Positions 1 through 7,144 are shown, numbered from the stretch's first letter. The stretch is DNA of 8,779 nt from Rhodospirillaceae bacterium (GCA_002700865.1 PAFB01000108.1:1-8779), one strand, 5' to 3'. Made by a program: numbers and translations. The notes: a model not told the origin generated them from the letters alone.

Positions 1-1043
1 AAGGCAAAACGGTTCAAGTCTTCTAAGGGCGCCCACGTGGCGCCCTTTTTTATGGCTGATACCGCAGCGAAAGCGGCATCTGGCCCCTGTTCGGGGACCA
101 GAACACGCACGCGCAGATGAAAGTGGGTGAAAGTGTGCTCGACCGCGCCGTCGAGAAGCGCCCCCGTCAGGGCGGTGTCGGCCTTGGGCCAATCGTCCTC
201 CCAACCGGTTCCCGGCACCTCCATCATCCCGCCCAGTAAGCCCGTATCCGGCCGCCGGGTCAGCAACACCTCACCGGCCTCATTAACGATCCAGTAGGCC
301 AACCCGTAGCGGGTCGGTTTGGGCTTCTTGGGTGCTTTTTTGGGGTAAAGTGCCGCCTCGCCAGCAGCAAAGGCACGGCACCCTTCTGACACTGGACACA
401 GCAGGCACGACGGCGCACGCGGCGTGCACAAGCCTGCGCCCAGATCCATCATCGCCTGCGGAAAGTCGCGGGATCGGGTTGCGGGGGTCAGGCGGTCGGT
501 GAGTGCCTTAATGGCTGGTTTGGCCTTGGGGAAGGGCTGTTCCAGCGCGTACCAGCGGCTGACCACCCGCTCCACATTGCCATCAACCACAACCGCACGC
601 CGGTCAAAGGCGATGGAGGCAATCGCTGCGGCGGTGTAGGCCCCCACGCCGGGCAGGGTCAGCAGGTCAGCTTCATCGGTCGGAAACTGGCCTTGTCGAT
701 TATGGGCGATTTCGACGGCACATTTGTGCAGGTTCCGGGCGCGCGCGTAGTAGCCCAGCCCCGCCCAGGCCGTCAGCACGTCGTCCAGCGGCGCGTCAGC
801 CAGCGCTTTGACGGTTGGCCACAGCGCGGTAAACTTCTCAAAGTAGGCCATCACAGTCGCCACAGTGGTTTGTTGCAACATGATTTCAGAGAGCCAAACG
901 TGGTAAGGATCAGCACGCTCACCCGGACCCGCCCGCCACGGCAGGTCACGACGGTGGCGGTCGTACCAAGTCAGGAGCCGTTCTGGGAACGACACCTCAA
1001 GCGGATGAACAGGGGCGGAAGCGCGTGGATCGGAGTAAGCCAT
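1..1043 (-). CDS. mutY: A/G-specific adenine glycosylase MutY (C-terminus cut by window edge)
   Basis: Base-excision-repair glycosylase that removes adenine mispaired with 8-oxoguanine or guanine. I translated it by hand from the complement: 347 residues with no stop before the left edge. Visible motifs: PYHVWLSEIMLQQT with the catalytic Glu at residue 53; the helix-hairpin-helix LPGVGAYTAAAI (130-141) followed by the catalytic Asp 154 in VVDGNVERV; and a [4Fe-4S] cluster site with Cys 206, 213, 216 and 222 (C-x6-C-x2-C-x5-C). The C-terminal NUDIX-like domain, which senses 8-oxoG, carries HTFTHFHL near residue 303, matching the FSH loop. The last visible residues (WAPLEDLNRFA) resemble the usual family ending W-x-PL...ALPT, so probably only a dozen or so residues are missing. 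The ATG at 1043 overlaps the start of the divergent DciA-like gene; no strong ribosome site is visible before it. Function is very secure, exact start less so. Confidence 0.95.
   Translation of the reverse strand, partial: MAYSDPRASAPVHPLEVSFPERLLTWYDRHRRDLPWRAGPGERADPYHVWLSEIMLQQTTVATVMAYFEKFTALWPTVKALADAPLDDVLTAWAGLGYYARARNLHKCAVEIAHNRQGQFPTDEADLLTLPGVGAYTAAAIASIAFDRRAVVVDGNVERVVSRWYALEQPFPKAKPAIKALTDRLTPATRSRDFPQAMMDLGAGLCTPRAPSCLLCPVSEGCRAFAAGEAALYPKKAPKKPKPTRYGLAYWIVNEAGEVLLTRRPDTGLLGGMMEVPGTGWEDDWPKADTALTGALLDGAVEHTFTHFHLRVRVLVPEQGPDAAFAAVSAIKKGATWAPLEDLNRFA
25..51 (+). terminator. Rho-independent terminator, plus strand, inside mutY
   Basis: A perfect 9-bp stem, AAGGGCGCC (25-33) with GGCGCCCTT (39-47), has a 5-base loop CACGT and a T tract through position 51. 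This has the full form of an intrinsic terminator for transcription from the left. A TAA at 24-26 directly abuts it and would end a plus-strand reading frame (...KTVQVF), so a convergent gene probably ends here. The minus strand lacks a T tract after the hairpin, so it is unlikely to stop mutY transcription. The same bases appear to encode mutY residues KKGATWAPL. Confidence 0.75.
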
Positions 1044-1582
1044 CGACCAAGGATGTAGGGCACAGCGGCGCGCGCGGCAAAGAGTCTGCGCGAAAAACCG
1101 CAAGGCGCACCTTCAAGGCGCAGGGGCTGTCGCGGCTGATCCCAAAAATTCTGAAAGACGGTCTGGGGCGCAAAGGCAGTCTGGAGGCTGATCTGGCGCT
1201 GCACTGGCGTGAGGTGGCAGGCGAGGAACTGGCCGCCTGGACCGTGCCCAGCCGCATTTCCTATGCCGATCGACGTATGCGTCGCAAAGGCACGCTTCTG
1301 CTGCTCGTCAATCCGGCCTATTCGCAATATGCACAGATGGCCGAACGCGAGATTCTGGCCAATGTGAACCAGTTTCTGGGGCATGGGCGGATCGAAAAAG
1401 TACAGCTCAAGCAGTCACACGGCATTAACTTTGCCTCCCATCGCATAACTGTGAGCGATCGTGCGGTCGGAGAGCGGGTTTCGAGTCTGGAGACGCGTCG
1501 AGAAAGACGTCAAAATGACGATCTGGATGAAGCGTTGGAAACTCTCCGAGAAAGCGTTGCGAAACGCGAACACCGGCGCTAA
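1025..1582 (+). CDS. dciA: DUF721 / DciA-family protein, probable replicative helicase loader
   Basis: A 185-residue protein of the DUF721 family. Family members characterised as DciA load or recruit the DnaB replicative helicase in bacteria that lack DnaC or DnaI. Residues 1-33 are a basic, Lys/Arg-rich tail. The DUF721 domain spans roughly 34-135 and includes the hallmark LALHWREVAGEELAAWTVP (Trp 61) and a strand-rich stretch, KGTLLLLVNPAYSQYAQMAEREIL. The C-terminal DDLDEALETLRESVAKRE resembles the short helical tail of alphaproteobacterial members. The GTG at 1025 is the only plausible start before the domain, with a G-rich site (AGGGG at 1011-1015) 9 bases ahead. It overlaps the first 19 bases of divergent mutY. 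It is the first gene of a dciA-dsbA-smc run. The family call is firm; the helicase-loading role is inferred from other members. Confidence 0.85.
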   Translation: MDRSKPSTKDVGHSGARGKESARKTARRTFKAQGLSRLIPKILKDGLGRKGSLEADLALHWREVAGEELAAWTVPSRISYADRRMRRKGTLLLLVNPAYSQYAQMAEREILANVNQFLGHGRIEKVQLKQSHGINFASHRITVSDRAVGERVSSLETRRERRQNDDLDEALETLRESVAKREHRR

Positions 1583-1665
1583 ATCGCACAAGTTACCCAC
1601 AAGAATCTGCACGACTCCGGTTGTTTACTGGCGACTCGAGTGGATAAGAGCAAAGGATGAATTCG
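1583..1665 (+). promoter_or_regulatory. dciA-dsbA gap with two DnaA-box-like 9-mers
   Basis: This 83-base gap holds TTACCCACA at 1593-1601 and, on the opposite strand, TTATCCACT (1639-1647, read as AGTGGATAA). Each differs by one base from the DnaA box TTATCCACA, and they face each other 37 bases apart. The gap also contains TTGTTT (1621-1626) and GATAAG (1643-1648), spaced 16 bases like a sigma-70 promoter. However, the expected transcription start would fall in the ribosome site of the next gene, so I do not call that a promoter. Binding by DnaA is speculative. Confidence 0.25.
1653..1657 (+). promoter_or_regulatory. Ribosome binding site that decides the dsbA-like start
   Basis: AAGGA at 1653-1657 overlaps the first in-frame ATG (1657), leaving that codon no spacer. 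It lies 8 bases before the next in-frame ATG at 1666, which is normal spacing. The start is therefore placed at 1666. Confidence 0.7.
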
Positions 1666-2364
1666 ATGTTAAAAATGGTCGCACCTCTGGGAGTGTCGGT
1701 GGTTGCCCTGCTAAGCCTTGCTCCGCAAGGTCTCGCGCAGGAAAGCACCAGCGACGATGCCATGGCTGATACAGCGATGGTCGAAGAGGCTGATATGGCA
1801 GCGTACTATGTTCCACTGGCCAGCGATGGCGGTCTGGGCACAGGGGTTTATGAGGACGAAACCTATCAGGGTAACGCTGATGCGCCCATCGTCCTGATTG
1901 AATACGCCTCCCTGACTTGCCCGCACTGTGCAGCCTTCCACCGCGATGGCTACCCAGCGCTGAAACCTTTCATTGATTCCGGTCAGCTGGCCTACGTTTA
2001 CCGCGACTTCCCTCTGGACGGCACGGCTTACCGCGCGGCGCTGTCTGTGCGTTGCCTGAGTGGCGACGCCTTCTTCTCCGCTATCGATGCTCTGTACACC
2101 AGCCAGACTGAGTGGCGTCGAGGCGGCAGCGAAGAAAATCTCGCCATCGAGATTTCCGCGCTGACCGGTCAGACGGTTGACGAATACAAGTCCTGTGTGG
2201 GTGATCCAAAGAATCAGGAAACCATGATTGAGCGCTACAACACGGCGATTGATCTGGGCGTTGACGGAACCCCGCGTATTTTCATCAACGGCAAACCATA
2301 CCAGACGAGCCGTGGCTGGGCGGCGATTGGCAACGAAATCGAACGCATGGTCGGCCGACTCTAG
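1666..2364 (+). CDS. DsbA-family periplasmic thiol:disulfide oxidoreductase
   Basis: Secreted thioredoxin-fold protein of 232 residues, likely acting in the periplasm on cysteines of exported proteins. From the ATG at 1666 it begins MLKMVAPLGVSVVALLSLAP, a signal peptide with probable cleavage after GLA or AQ near residue 25. An acidic, Ala/Met-rich linker of about 40 residues follows. The DsbA domain starts near ADAPIVLIEYAS, with the redox motif CPHC at 85-88 and the cis-proline in GVDGTPRIFING at 203. A second cysteine pair (VRCLSG and KSCVGD) flanks the helical insertion, as in many BdbD/Com1-type members. It sits between the DciA-like gene and smc, a placement I recall from alphaproteobacterial genomes. 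The redox partner is not visible here. The ATG at 1657 would add only three residues. I give no gene symbol because alphaproteobacteria carry several DsbA-like paralogues. Confidence 0.9.
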   Translation: MLKMVAPLGVSVVALLSLAPQGLAQESTSDDAMADTAMVEEADMAAYYVPLASDGGLGTGVYEDETYQGNADAPIVLIEYASLTCPHCAAFHRDGYPALKPFIDSGQLAYVYRDFPLDGTAYRAALSVRCLSGDAFFSAIDALYTSQTEWRRGGSEENLAIEISALTGQTVDEYKSCVGDPKNQETMIERYNTAIDLGVDGTPRIFINGKPYQTSRGWAAIGNEIERMVGRL

Positions 2365-2373
2365 GTCTAAAGC

Positions 2374-2386
2374 GAGGATACATTTG
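2374..2386 (+). promoter_or_regulatory. Ribosome site and TTG start of smc
   Basis: GAGGA at 2374-2378 precedes the TTG at 2384-2386 by 5 bases. The residues after this codon (VAFTKLRIQGFKSF) are exactly where SMC proteins begin. No ATG or GTG is available nearby in frame. The upstream in-frame ATG at 2228 would add 52 unrelated residues overlapping the dsbA-like gene. Confidence 0.8.
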
Positions 2387-5300
2387 GTCGCGTTTACGAA
2401 ACTCAGAATTCAAGGCTTCAAGAGCTTTGTTGACGCGACCGATTTCCAAATCGAGCCGGGAGTCACGGGCGTAGTTGGCCCCAATGGCTGTGGCAAATCC
2501 AACATCGTCGAGGCGCTGAAATGGGTCATGGGTGAATCCCGGTCCAAGCAGCTTCGCGGAGCCGATATGGAGGAAGTCATCTTTAATGGCTCCTCTGACC
2601 GACCCGCCCGTAACGTGGCGGAGGTCGAACTTGTTCTGTCTAACAGTGATAGCAGCCTGCCACCGCAGTACGCCGAGCACCCGACCGTCGGCGTGTCTCG
2701 CCGGATCGAGCGCGGCAAGGGGTCGGATTACCGCATCAACAAGTCCCGGAAGACCGCTGGCGAAGTCAAACTGCTGTTTTCCGACGCTGGTTCCGGTGCC
2801 AGCTCTTCGGCGATCGTATCGCAGGGCCGTGTCGCCTCGATCATCAACGCCAAACCGGTCGAGCGTCGGCAAATTCTCGAAGAAGCCGCTGGCATTGTCG
2901 GTCTGGCGGCCCGTCGCCGGGAGGCTGAAAACCGCCTGCGCGCCGCCGAAAGCAATCTTGAGCGCCTCGAAACCGTCATGAACGCCCTGCAGGACCGGCT
3001 GAAAACTCTGGAAGGGCAAGCCAAACAGGCCGAGAAGTATCGGCGGCTGACGGACAAAATGACCCGGCTGAATGCCCAACTGCACTATCTGCAGTGGGTT
3101 GCTCAGACCCGAACGGTCGAGCGTGGCAAAGAAGCGCTGGTTAAGGCGGAAAAGGGCGTTGCACAGGCCGAGGCCGCTGCCGCCCGTGCCAATCAGGCGT
3201 CGATCAACCTGTCAACCGACCTGCCCGACCTGCAAAAGCGCGAAGCCGAGGCGGGGGCCAAGCTGCAGGCGCTGCTGGTGGCCAAAGACGGGTTGGAGCG
3301 CGACCGCGCAGACATCGAGCGCGCGCTACAGAACAACAGTAATCAGCGCACTCAGCTCGAACACGATCAGGTTCGGGAAGCCAACCTTGTGACCGATGCG
3401 CAATCCGCACTGGAACGGCTGGCCGCTGAGGAATCCGACCTGACTCAGGCCAGTGCGGGTGAGGCTGAGGGGCTTGAAGGCCTCGAAACTGCTGTTGAAA
3501 CCGCCGGTGCGGCGGTCGCTGCGCTGGAACAGGACATGGCCAACGCCCGCGCCGACGTGGCACGGGTCGGCTCCGAGATCACCGCCCGCACCACGGCGCT
3601 GAATCAGGCCAAGCAACGGCTGGAAGCCCTGTCCGTTCGTCGCGAGCGGCTGGAGGGGCAAATCACAGCGATCCAGGGCGGTGATACAGGCGCGTCCGAG
3701 CACGAAAACGCCCGCGCCCATACTGAAACCTTGCAGGCCGAACACGACGCAGCGGCGCAGGCTCTGGCTCAAGCCGAAGCAGCAATGACAGAGGCGCGCG
3801 ACAACGAGCAGACCCGCCGCGCGGACGCCGATGCTCAGGCACGCGCCGAAGCGCAACTGCGCGCTGAGCTGGGCGGCCTTGAAAAGCTGCTCCGGGCCAG
3901 TGAGCGCTCTGACGGCAGCGGGGCTGAGCCCGTGCTCTCGTCTTTACGGGTGCAGGACGGCTTTGAGACGGCATTGGCGGCGGTGGTCGGTGATGCCTTG
4001 CAGGCCCCCGTCGGCACGCAAAACAAGGGCGATTTTTGGCTCGAAACCGAGACTGCTGCGTCAACGACGCTACCAGCAGGCGCACAGTCACTGGCTGACG
4101 TCGTGGACGCCGCGCCAGCGGCTCTGAACCGGCGACTGGCGGCCTGTGGTGTGGTGGAAACCGCGGCTGAAGCAACGGCACTGCAGGCGGCACTGCAGCC
4201 CGGACAGCGTTTGACCACGCGGGAAGGGGGCTTGTGGCGGTGGGATGGCTATACCGTTCTGCCCGGTAAGGTCCCCGGCGCTGCACGCCTGCTCGAACAG
4301 CGGCGGCGGGCCGAAGAGCTTCAGGCCATCATTGCTGAAAGGCAAGAAACCACCGCTGCCGCCCGGATTAAAGCCGACGAAGCCGCAGCGACGCTCAAAG
4401 ACAGTCGCGCGGCAGAGGCTCAGGCCCGTCAAACCTTGCAACTGGCCTATCGCGCACTGACCGGCGCGCAGAGCGAATTGTCGCGGATCGAAGCGAAAGC
4501 TGCCAAAGTCGAAGCAGAAAGCGGCGCCTTAAGGGCCGCTTTGCAGACGCTGACCGCCGACCTTGACGAAGCCGCCGAGGCCGTAGCCGCAGCGCAAACC
4601 GCCTTTGACGAGCGCCCCGATGCGGAAGCCATGCAGGCCCGTGTTGACACTCTGCGACCCCAGGTCGATGACGCCCGCCGTACCCTGACCCAGGCCCAAG
4701 CCGAGCGCGAGCAACACAAGCGCGACGTGGCCACCCGTCAAACCCGAATGGGCGCTATCAAAACCGAGCGGTTTTCGTGGGAAGGCCGGTTAAAGAACGC
4801 TGAACACCAACACGAACAACTGCGCCAGCGCGATAAGACGCTGACCGAGGAACACCAGGCGCTGGAAAACCGGCCTGCAGAAATCGCGCAGCAGCGGGAG
4901 AGCCTAGAAAACAGCATCCGCGACGCCCGTGAAGCGGTCGAACACGCGGTTGCGGCCGTCTCTGACCGGCGCGCTGCATCTTCGACGGCTGATGCCGAAG
5001 CGCGGCAGGCTGAAAAGGCCGCCGGCGCGGCGCGGGAAGAGTTGGTGGCGGCCAAGCTGACCGCAGAAACCGAAATCGCGCGCAAAGATGAACTTGCCAC
5101 CGCAATCCGCGATACCTTCTCAGCCGGCCCGGAAGCCCTGCCTGGCCTCGCGGAACTGGACCCGGCGGGCGATCTGCCGTTGCGCAGCGATACCGACCGC
5201 GCCTTGAAAGCTGCGATCCGGGACCGGGACGCTATGGGCGCTGTAAACTTGCGGGCGGAAGAAGAGAGCAGCGAGTTGTCCGACGAGTTGGCAACTTACG

Positions 5301-5869
5301 AGGAAGAGCGCGCCGACTTGAACAAAGCCATCGACAAGCTGCGCAAAGCCATCGCGAGTTTAAACAAAGAAGGCCGCCTGCGGCTTGCCGATGCCTTCAA
5401 AAAGGTGAACGCAGCCTTCGAAGAAACCTTCACGCGGTTGTTCAACGGCGGCACGGCGCACCTCGAACTGATCGACGGCGATGACCCTTTGAACGCCGGC
5501 CTGGAGATTTTCGCACAGCCGCCCGGTAAGAAGCTGACGTCGCTGGCTCTGATGTCCGGGGGTGAGCAATCCATGACGGCAACGGCGCTGATTTTCGCGC
5601 TGCTCCAGACCAACCCGGCCCCGATTTGCGTTCTCGACGAGGTCGACGCCCCTCTGGACGACCACAACGTCGCTCGATTCTGTGATCTGGTGAACGAATG
5701 GGCGCGTAAATCGCAAACCCGGATCGTCATTGTGACGCACCATCCGGTCACGATGTCGCGGGTGGACCGTTTGTTCGGTGTGACTATGGCCGAACGCGGC
5801 GTTTCAAGCCTGCTTTCCATCGATTTGGAAGAAGCAATTGTGCATGCTTCTACAGCAGAGGCGGGTTGA
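2384..5869 (+). CDS. smc: Chromosome segregation/condensation ATPase SMC
   Basis: Structural maintenance of chromosomes protein, the ATPase core of the SMC-ScpAB condensin that organises and segregates the nucleoid. It has 1161 residues, a normal length for bacterial SMC. Domains in order: N-terminal ATPase lobe with Walker A GPNGCGKS (32-39) and Q-loop Gln 147 in SQGRV; a first long coiled coil rich in Ala, Glu, Gln and Arg (about 165-515); the hinge (about 518-640, including QDGFETALAAVVGDAL and GLWRWDGYTV); a returning coiled coil (about 640-1000); and the C-terminal lobe with signature motif LMSGGEQ (Ser 1058) and Walker B CVLDEVDAPLDD (Asp 1085, catalytic Glu 1086). All ATPase motifs are intact. 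It starts 19 bases after the dsbA-like stop, suggesting co-transcription. The partners scpA and scpB are not in the window. Confidence 0.97.
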   Translation: MVAFTKLRIQGFKSFVDATDFQIEPGVTGVVGPNGCGKSNIVEALKWVMGESRSKQLRGADMEEVIFNGSSDRPARNVAEVELVLSNSDSSLPPQYAEHPTVGVSRRIERGKGSDYRINKSRKTAGEVKLLFSDAGSGASSSAIVSQGRVASIINAKPVERRQILEEAAGIVGLAARRREAENRLRAAESNLERLETVMNALQDRLKTLEGQAKQAEKYRRLTDKMTRLNAQLHYLQWVAQTRTVERGKEALVKAEKGVAQAEAAAARANQASINLSTDLPDLQKREAEAGAKLQALLVAKDGLERDRADIERALQNNSNQRTQLEHDQVREANLVTDAQSALERLAAEESDLTQASAGEAEGLEGLETAVETAGAAVAALEQDMANARADVARVGSEITARTTALNQAKQRLEALSVRRERLEGQITAIQGGDTGASEHENARAHTETLQAEHDAAAQALAQAEAAMTEARDNEQTRRADADAQARAEAQLRAELGGLEKLLRASERSDGSGAEPVLSSLRVQDGFETALAAVVGDALQAPVGTQNKGDFWLETETAASTTLPAGAQSLADVVDAAPAALNRRLAACGVVETAAEATALQAALQPGQRLTTREGGLWRWDGYTVLPGKVPGAARLLEQRRRAEELQAIIAERQETTAAARIKADEAAATLKDSRAAEAQARQTLQLAYRALTGAQSELSRIEAKAAKVEAESGALRAALQTLTADLDEAAEAVAAAQTAFDERPDAEAMQARVDTLRPQVDDARRTLTQAQAEREQHKRDVATRQTRMGAIKTERFSWEGRLKNAEHQHEQLRQRDKTLTEEHQALENRPAEIAQQRESLENSIRDAREAVEHAVAAVSDRRAASSTADAEARQAEKAAGAAREELVAAKLTAETEIARKDELATAIRDTFSAGPEALPGLAELDPAGDLPLRSDTDRALKAAIRDRDAMGAVNLRAEEESSELSDELATYEEERADLNKAIDKLRKAIASLNKEGRLRLADAFKKVNAAFEETFTRLFNGGTAHLELIDGDDPLNAGLEIFAQPPGKKLTSLALMSGGEQSMTATALIFALLQTNPAPICVLDEVDAPLDDHNVARFCDLVNEWARKSQTRIVIVTHHPVTMSRVDRLFGVTMAERGVSSLLSIDLEEAIVHASTAEAG

Positions 5870-5988
5870 AGCAGCCTCCCTCCTGCTGCGCTTGACGCCC
5901 TGTTCTCCAATCCTTACACGTTCGCTCGAAACCCCCCGGGTAATAGCTGCGCGCACCACCGCTGTGGCTGGAACTCAAGAGTACACAA
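5870..5988 (+). promoter_or_regulatory. smc-atpI gap with candidate promoter for the atp operon
   Basis: This 119-base gap has TTGACG at 5892-5897 and, 17 bases on, TACACG at 5915-5920. That is a good -35 element with a weak -10 element, as often seen in alphaproteobacteria. A short inverted repeat, GCAGC (5871-5875) with GCTGC (5885-5889), follows the smc stop. It has no T tract, so I do not call a terminator. A weak AAGAG (5977-5981) precedes the atpI ATG by 7 bases. The promoter call rests on the hexamers and the start of a new functional gene group. Confidence 0.35.
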
Positions 5989-6324
5989 ATGTCGAACGAC
6001 CCGAAATCGCCGGGCTCTGGCTTGGAAGACTTAGACGCGCGCCTGAAGGCAGCGCGGCCCAAGCTGGACGAAGAGGCGATTTTGCGTGCCAAGCGATCGG
6101 CGAACGACGCAGCGTCACAGGCTCTGACCGTGGCCATCGCGTTTGTTCTCTGCATCGCTGTTGGTGCCGGGGCAGGACTTTGGGTTGATCGGTTCCTTGG
6201 CACTTTGCCGTGGTTCATGATTATCGGTTTCTTCGCCGGGTTTGCGCTCGGCTTTTGGTATATGCTGTTTAAGGCGCGTCAGTTCGCTGAGCGTCAAAAG
6301 GAACGGGGGCCTGACGATGGCTGA
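5989..6324 (+). CDS. atpI: ATP synthase protein I (AtpI)
   Basis: Small membrane protein of 111 residues encoded first in the Fo operon. In other bacteria AtpI helps assemble the c-ring and is not a stoichiometric part of the finished enzyme. A hydrophilic N-terminus (1-44), rich in Lys, Arg, Asp and Glu, precedes two predicted membrane helices, about 45-66 (ALTVAIAFVLCIAVGAGAGLW) and 73-95 (LPWFMIIGFFAGFALGFWYML). A short charged tail follows. The Gly-rich pair of helices with VDRFLG between them is typical of alphaproteobacterial AtpI. Its TGA stop at 6322-6324 overlaps the start of atpB by 8 bases, and a TAA follows in the same frame, giving tandem stops. Sequence conservation in this family is low; the call leans partly on position upstream of atpB. 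Confidence 0.9.
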   Translation: MSNDPKSPGSGLEDLDARLKAARPKLDEEAILRAKRSANDAASQALTVAIAFVLCIAVGAGAGLWVDRFLGTLPWFMIIGFFAGFALGFWYMLFKARQFAERQKERGPDDG

Positions 6325-7066
6325 TAAAACAGAAAGCGGCTCTGCTTTTGATCTTTTGGGCCAGTTTGATATCGCGCCAATCAAAGCGGTAAAGGACACG
6401 CCCTTCGAGTTCCTGACGAACTCAGCACTGTTCATGATCCTGACCGTTGCCGTCATCGCGCTGCTCATGCTGGTGTTTACCGCCAACGCGCGCGTCGTTC
6501 CGGGGCGGACGCAGACACTCTCTGAAATTATCTACGACTTCGGCTTTGGCTTGGTGTCTGACATTCTGGGCAAGCACGGACGTCCGTTCCTGCCTTTCGT
6601 GATGTCGATCTTTCTGTTCGTGTTCGTTGCGAACATCTGGGGGATGATGCCGTACTCGTTCACCGTCATGTCCCACGTGTCACTGACCGCGTTCATGGCG
6701 ATCGTCATTTTCAGCATGGTGATCTTCATCGGCGTCCGCCGTCACGGGCTCAAGTGGTTCTCTCTGTTTGCGCCGAGCGGTGTTCCGTTCTGGCTGCTGC
6801 CCTTCATGATCTTTATCGAAGTCCTGTCTTTCTTCGTGCGCCCGCTGACGCATTCGCTGCGTCTGTTCGCGAACATGACTGCGGGTCACATCGTCCTGAA
6901 GGTTATTGGCACTTTCGCTTCATTCACGCTCATCGGCGGGATCGCGCTGCTTCCTGCGCTGATCGCCTTGAGCGCTCTGGAGTTCCTTGTGGCTTACCTC
7001 CAGGCATACATCTTCGCTCTCTTGGCTGCGGTTTACCTCGCAGACGCAGTTGAACTGCACCACTAG
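6317..7066 (+). CDS. atpB: ATP synthase Fo subunit a
   Basis: Subunit a forms the two proton half-channels against the rotating c-ring in the inner membrane. The product is 249 residues with several hydrophobic helices. The essential arginine is Arg 182 in THSLRLFANMTAGH, equivalent to E. coli Arg 210. Glu 222 and Gln 229 lie in the last helix, ALEFLVAYLQAYIFALL, where channel residues are expected. NIWGMMPYSFT is the conserved segment after the second helix. The ATG at 6317 has GGGGG (6305-6309) 7 bases upstream and begins MADKTESG. Reading further upstream in frame would only duplicate atpI sequence in another frame, so the longer form is rejected. The 8-base overlap with atpI suggests coupled translation. 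Confidence 0.97.
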   Translation: MADKTESGSAFDLLGQFDIAPIKAVKDTPFEFLTNSALFMILTVAVIALLMLVFTANARVVPGRTQTLSEIIYDFGFGLVSDILGKHGRPFLPFVMSIFLFVFVANIWGMMPYSFTVMSHVSLTAFMAIVIFSMVIFIGVRRHGLKWFSLFAPSGVPFWLLPFMIFIEVLSFFVRPLTHSLRLFANMTAGHIVLKVIGTFASFTLIGGIALLPALIALSALEFLVAYLQAYIFALLAAVYLADAVELHH

Positions 7067-7080
7067 ATCGTTCTCTCCGG

Positions 7081-7101
7081 AAGTCCCGGTATTCGGGGCT
7101 T
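7081..7101 (+). promoter_or_regulatory. Hairpin in the atpB-atpE gap
   Basis: AAGTCCCG (7081-7088) pairs with CGGGGCTT (7094-7101) around the loop GTATT. This gives an 8-bp stem with one T-G wobble. It is followed by TCAC rather than a T run, so it is not a standard terminator. It lies 15 bases past the atpB stop and 43 bases before atpE. It could stabilise or define an mRNA end upstream of atpE; that role is inference. Confidence 0.45.
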
Positions 7102-7111
7102 TCACTTCCTA

Positions 7112-7130
7112 ACCGTCGACACTGAAATTC
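7112..7130 (+). repeat. Short direct repeat before atpE (copy 1)
   Basis: ACCGTCGACACTGAAATTC here closely matches ACCGCCGACACAGAATTC at 7463-7480: two substitutions and one missing A. This copy ends just before the atpE ribosome site. Function unknown; chance similarity cannot be excluded. Confidence 0.4.
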
Positions 7131-7144
7131 GAGAAGGAAACGTC

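Noticed and set aside
693..1058. Plus-strand open frame of 121 codons opposite mutY
   Set aside because: The minus strand here encodes all the MutY catalytic motifs; the plus-strand product resembles nothing known.
1621..1648. Sigma-70-like promoter TTGTTT / GATAAG before the dsbA-like gene
   Set aside because: The expected transcription start (about 1655) would fall within the ribosome binding site, leaving no usable leader.
2228..2383. Extending smc upstream to the ATG at 2228
   Set aside because: The extra residues are the dsbA-like gene read in another frame, and SMC homology begins exactly after the TTG at 2384.
5871..5889. Terminator after smc
   Set aside because: Only a 5-bp inverted repeat with a 9-base loop and no T run.
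6242..6316. Longer atpB beginning at the ATG at 6242
   Set aside because: It would overlap the second membrane helix of atpI in another frame. The ATG at 6317 has a good ribosome site and gives the expected N-terminus.
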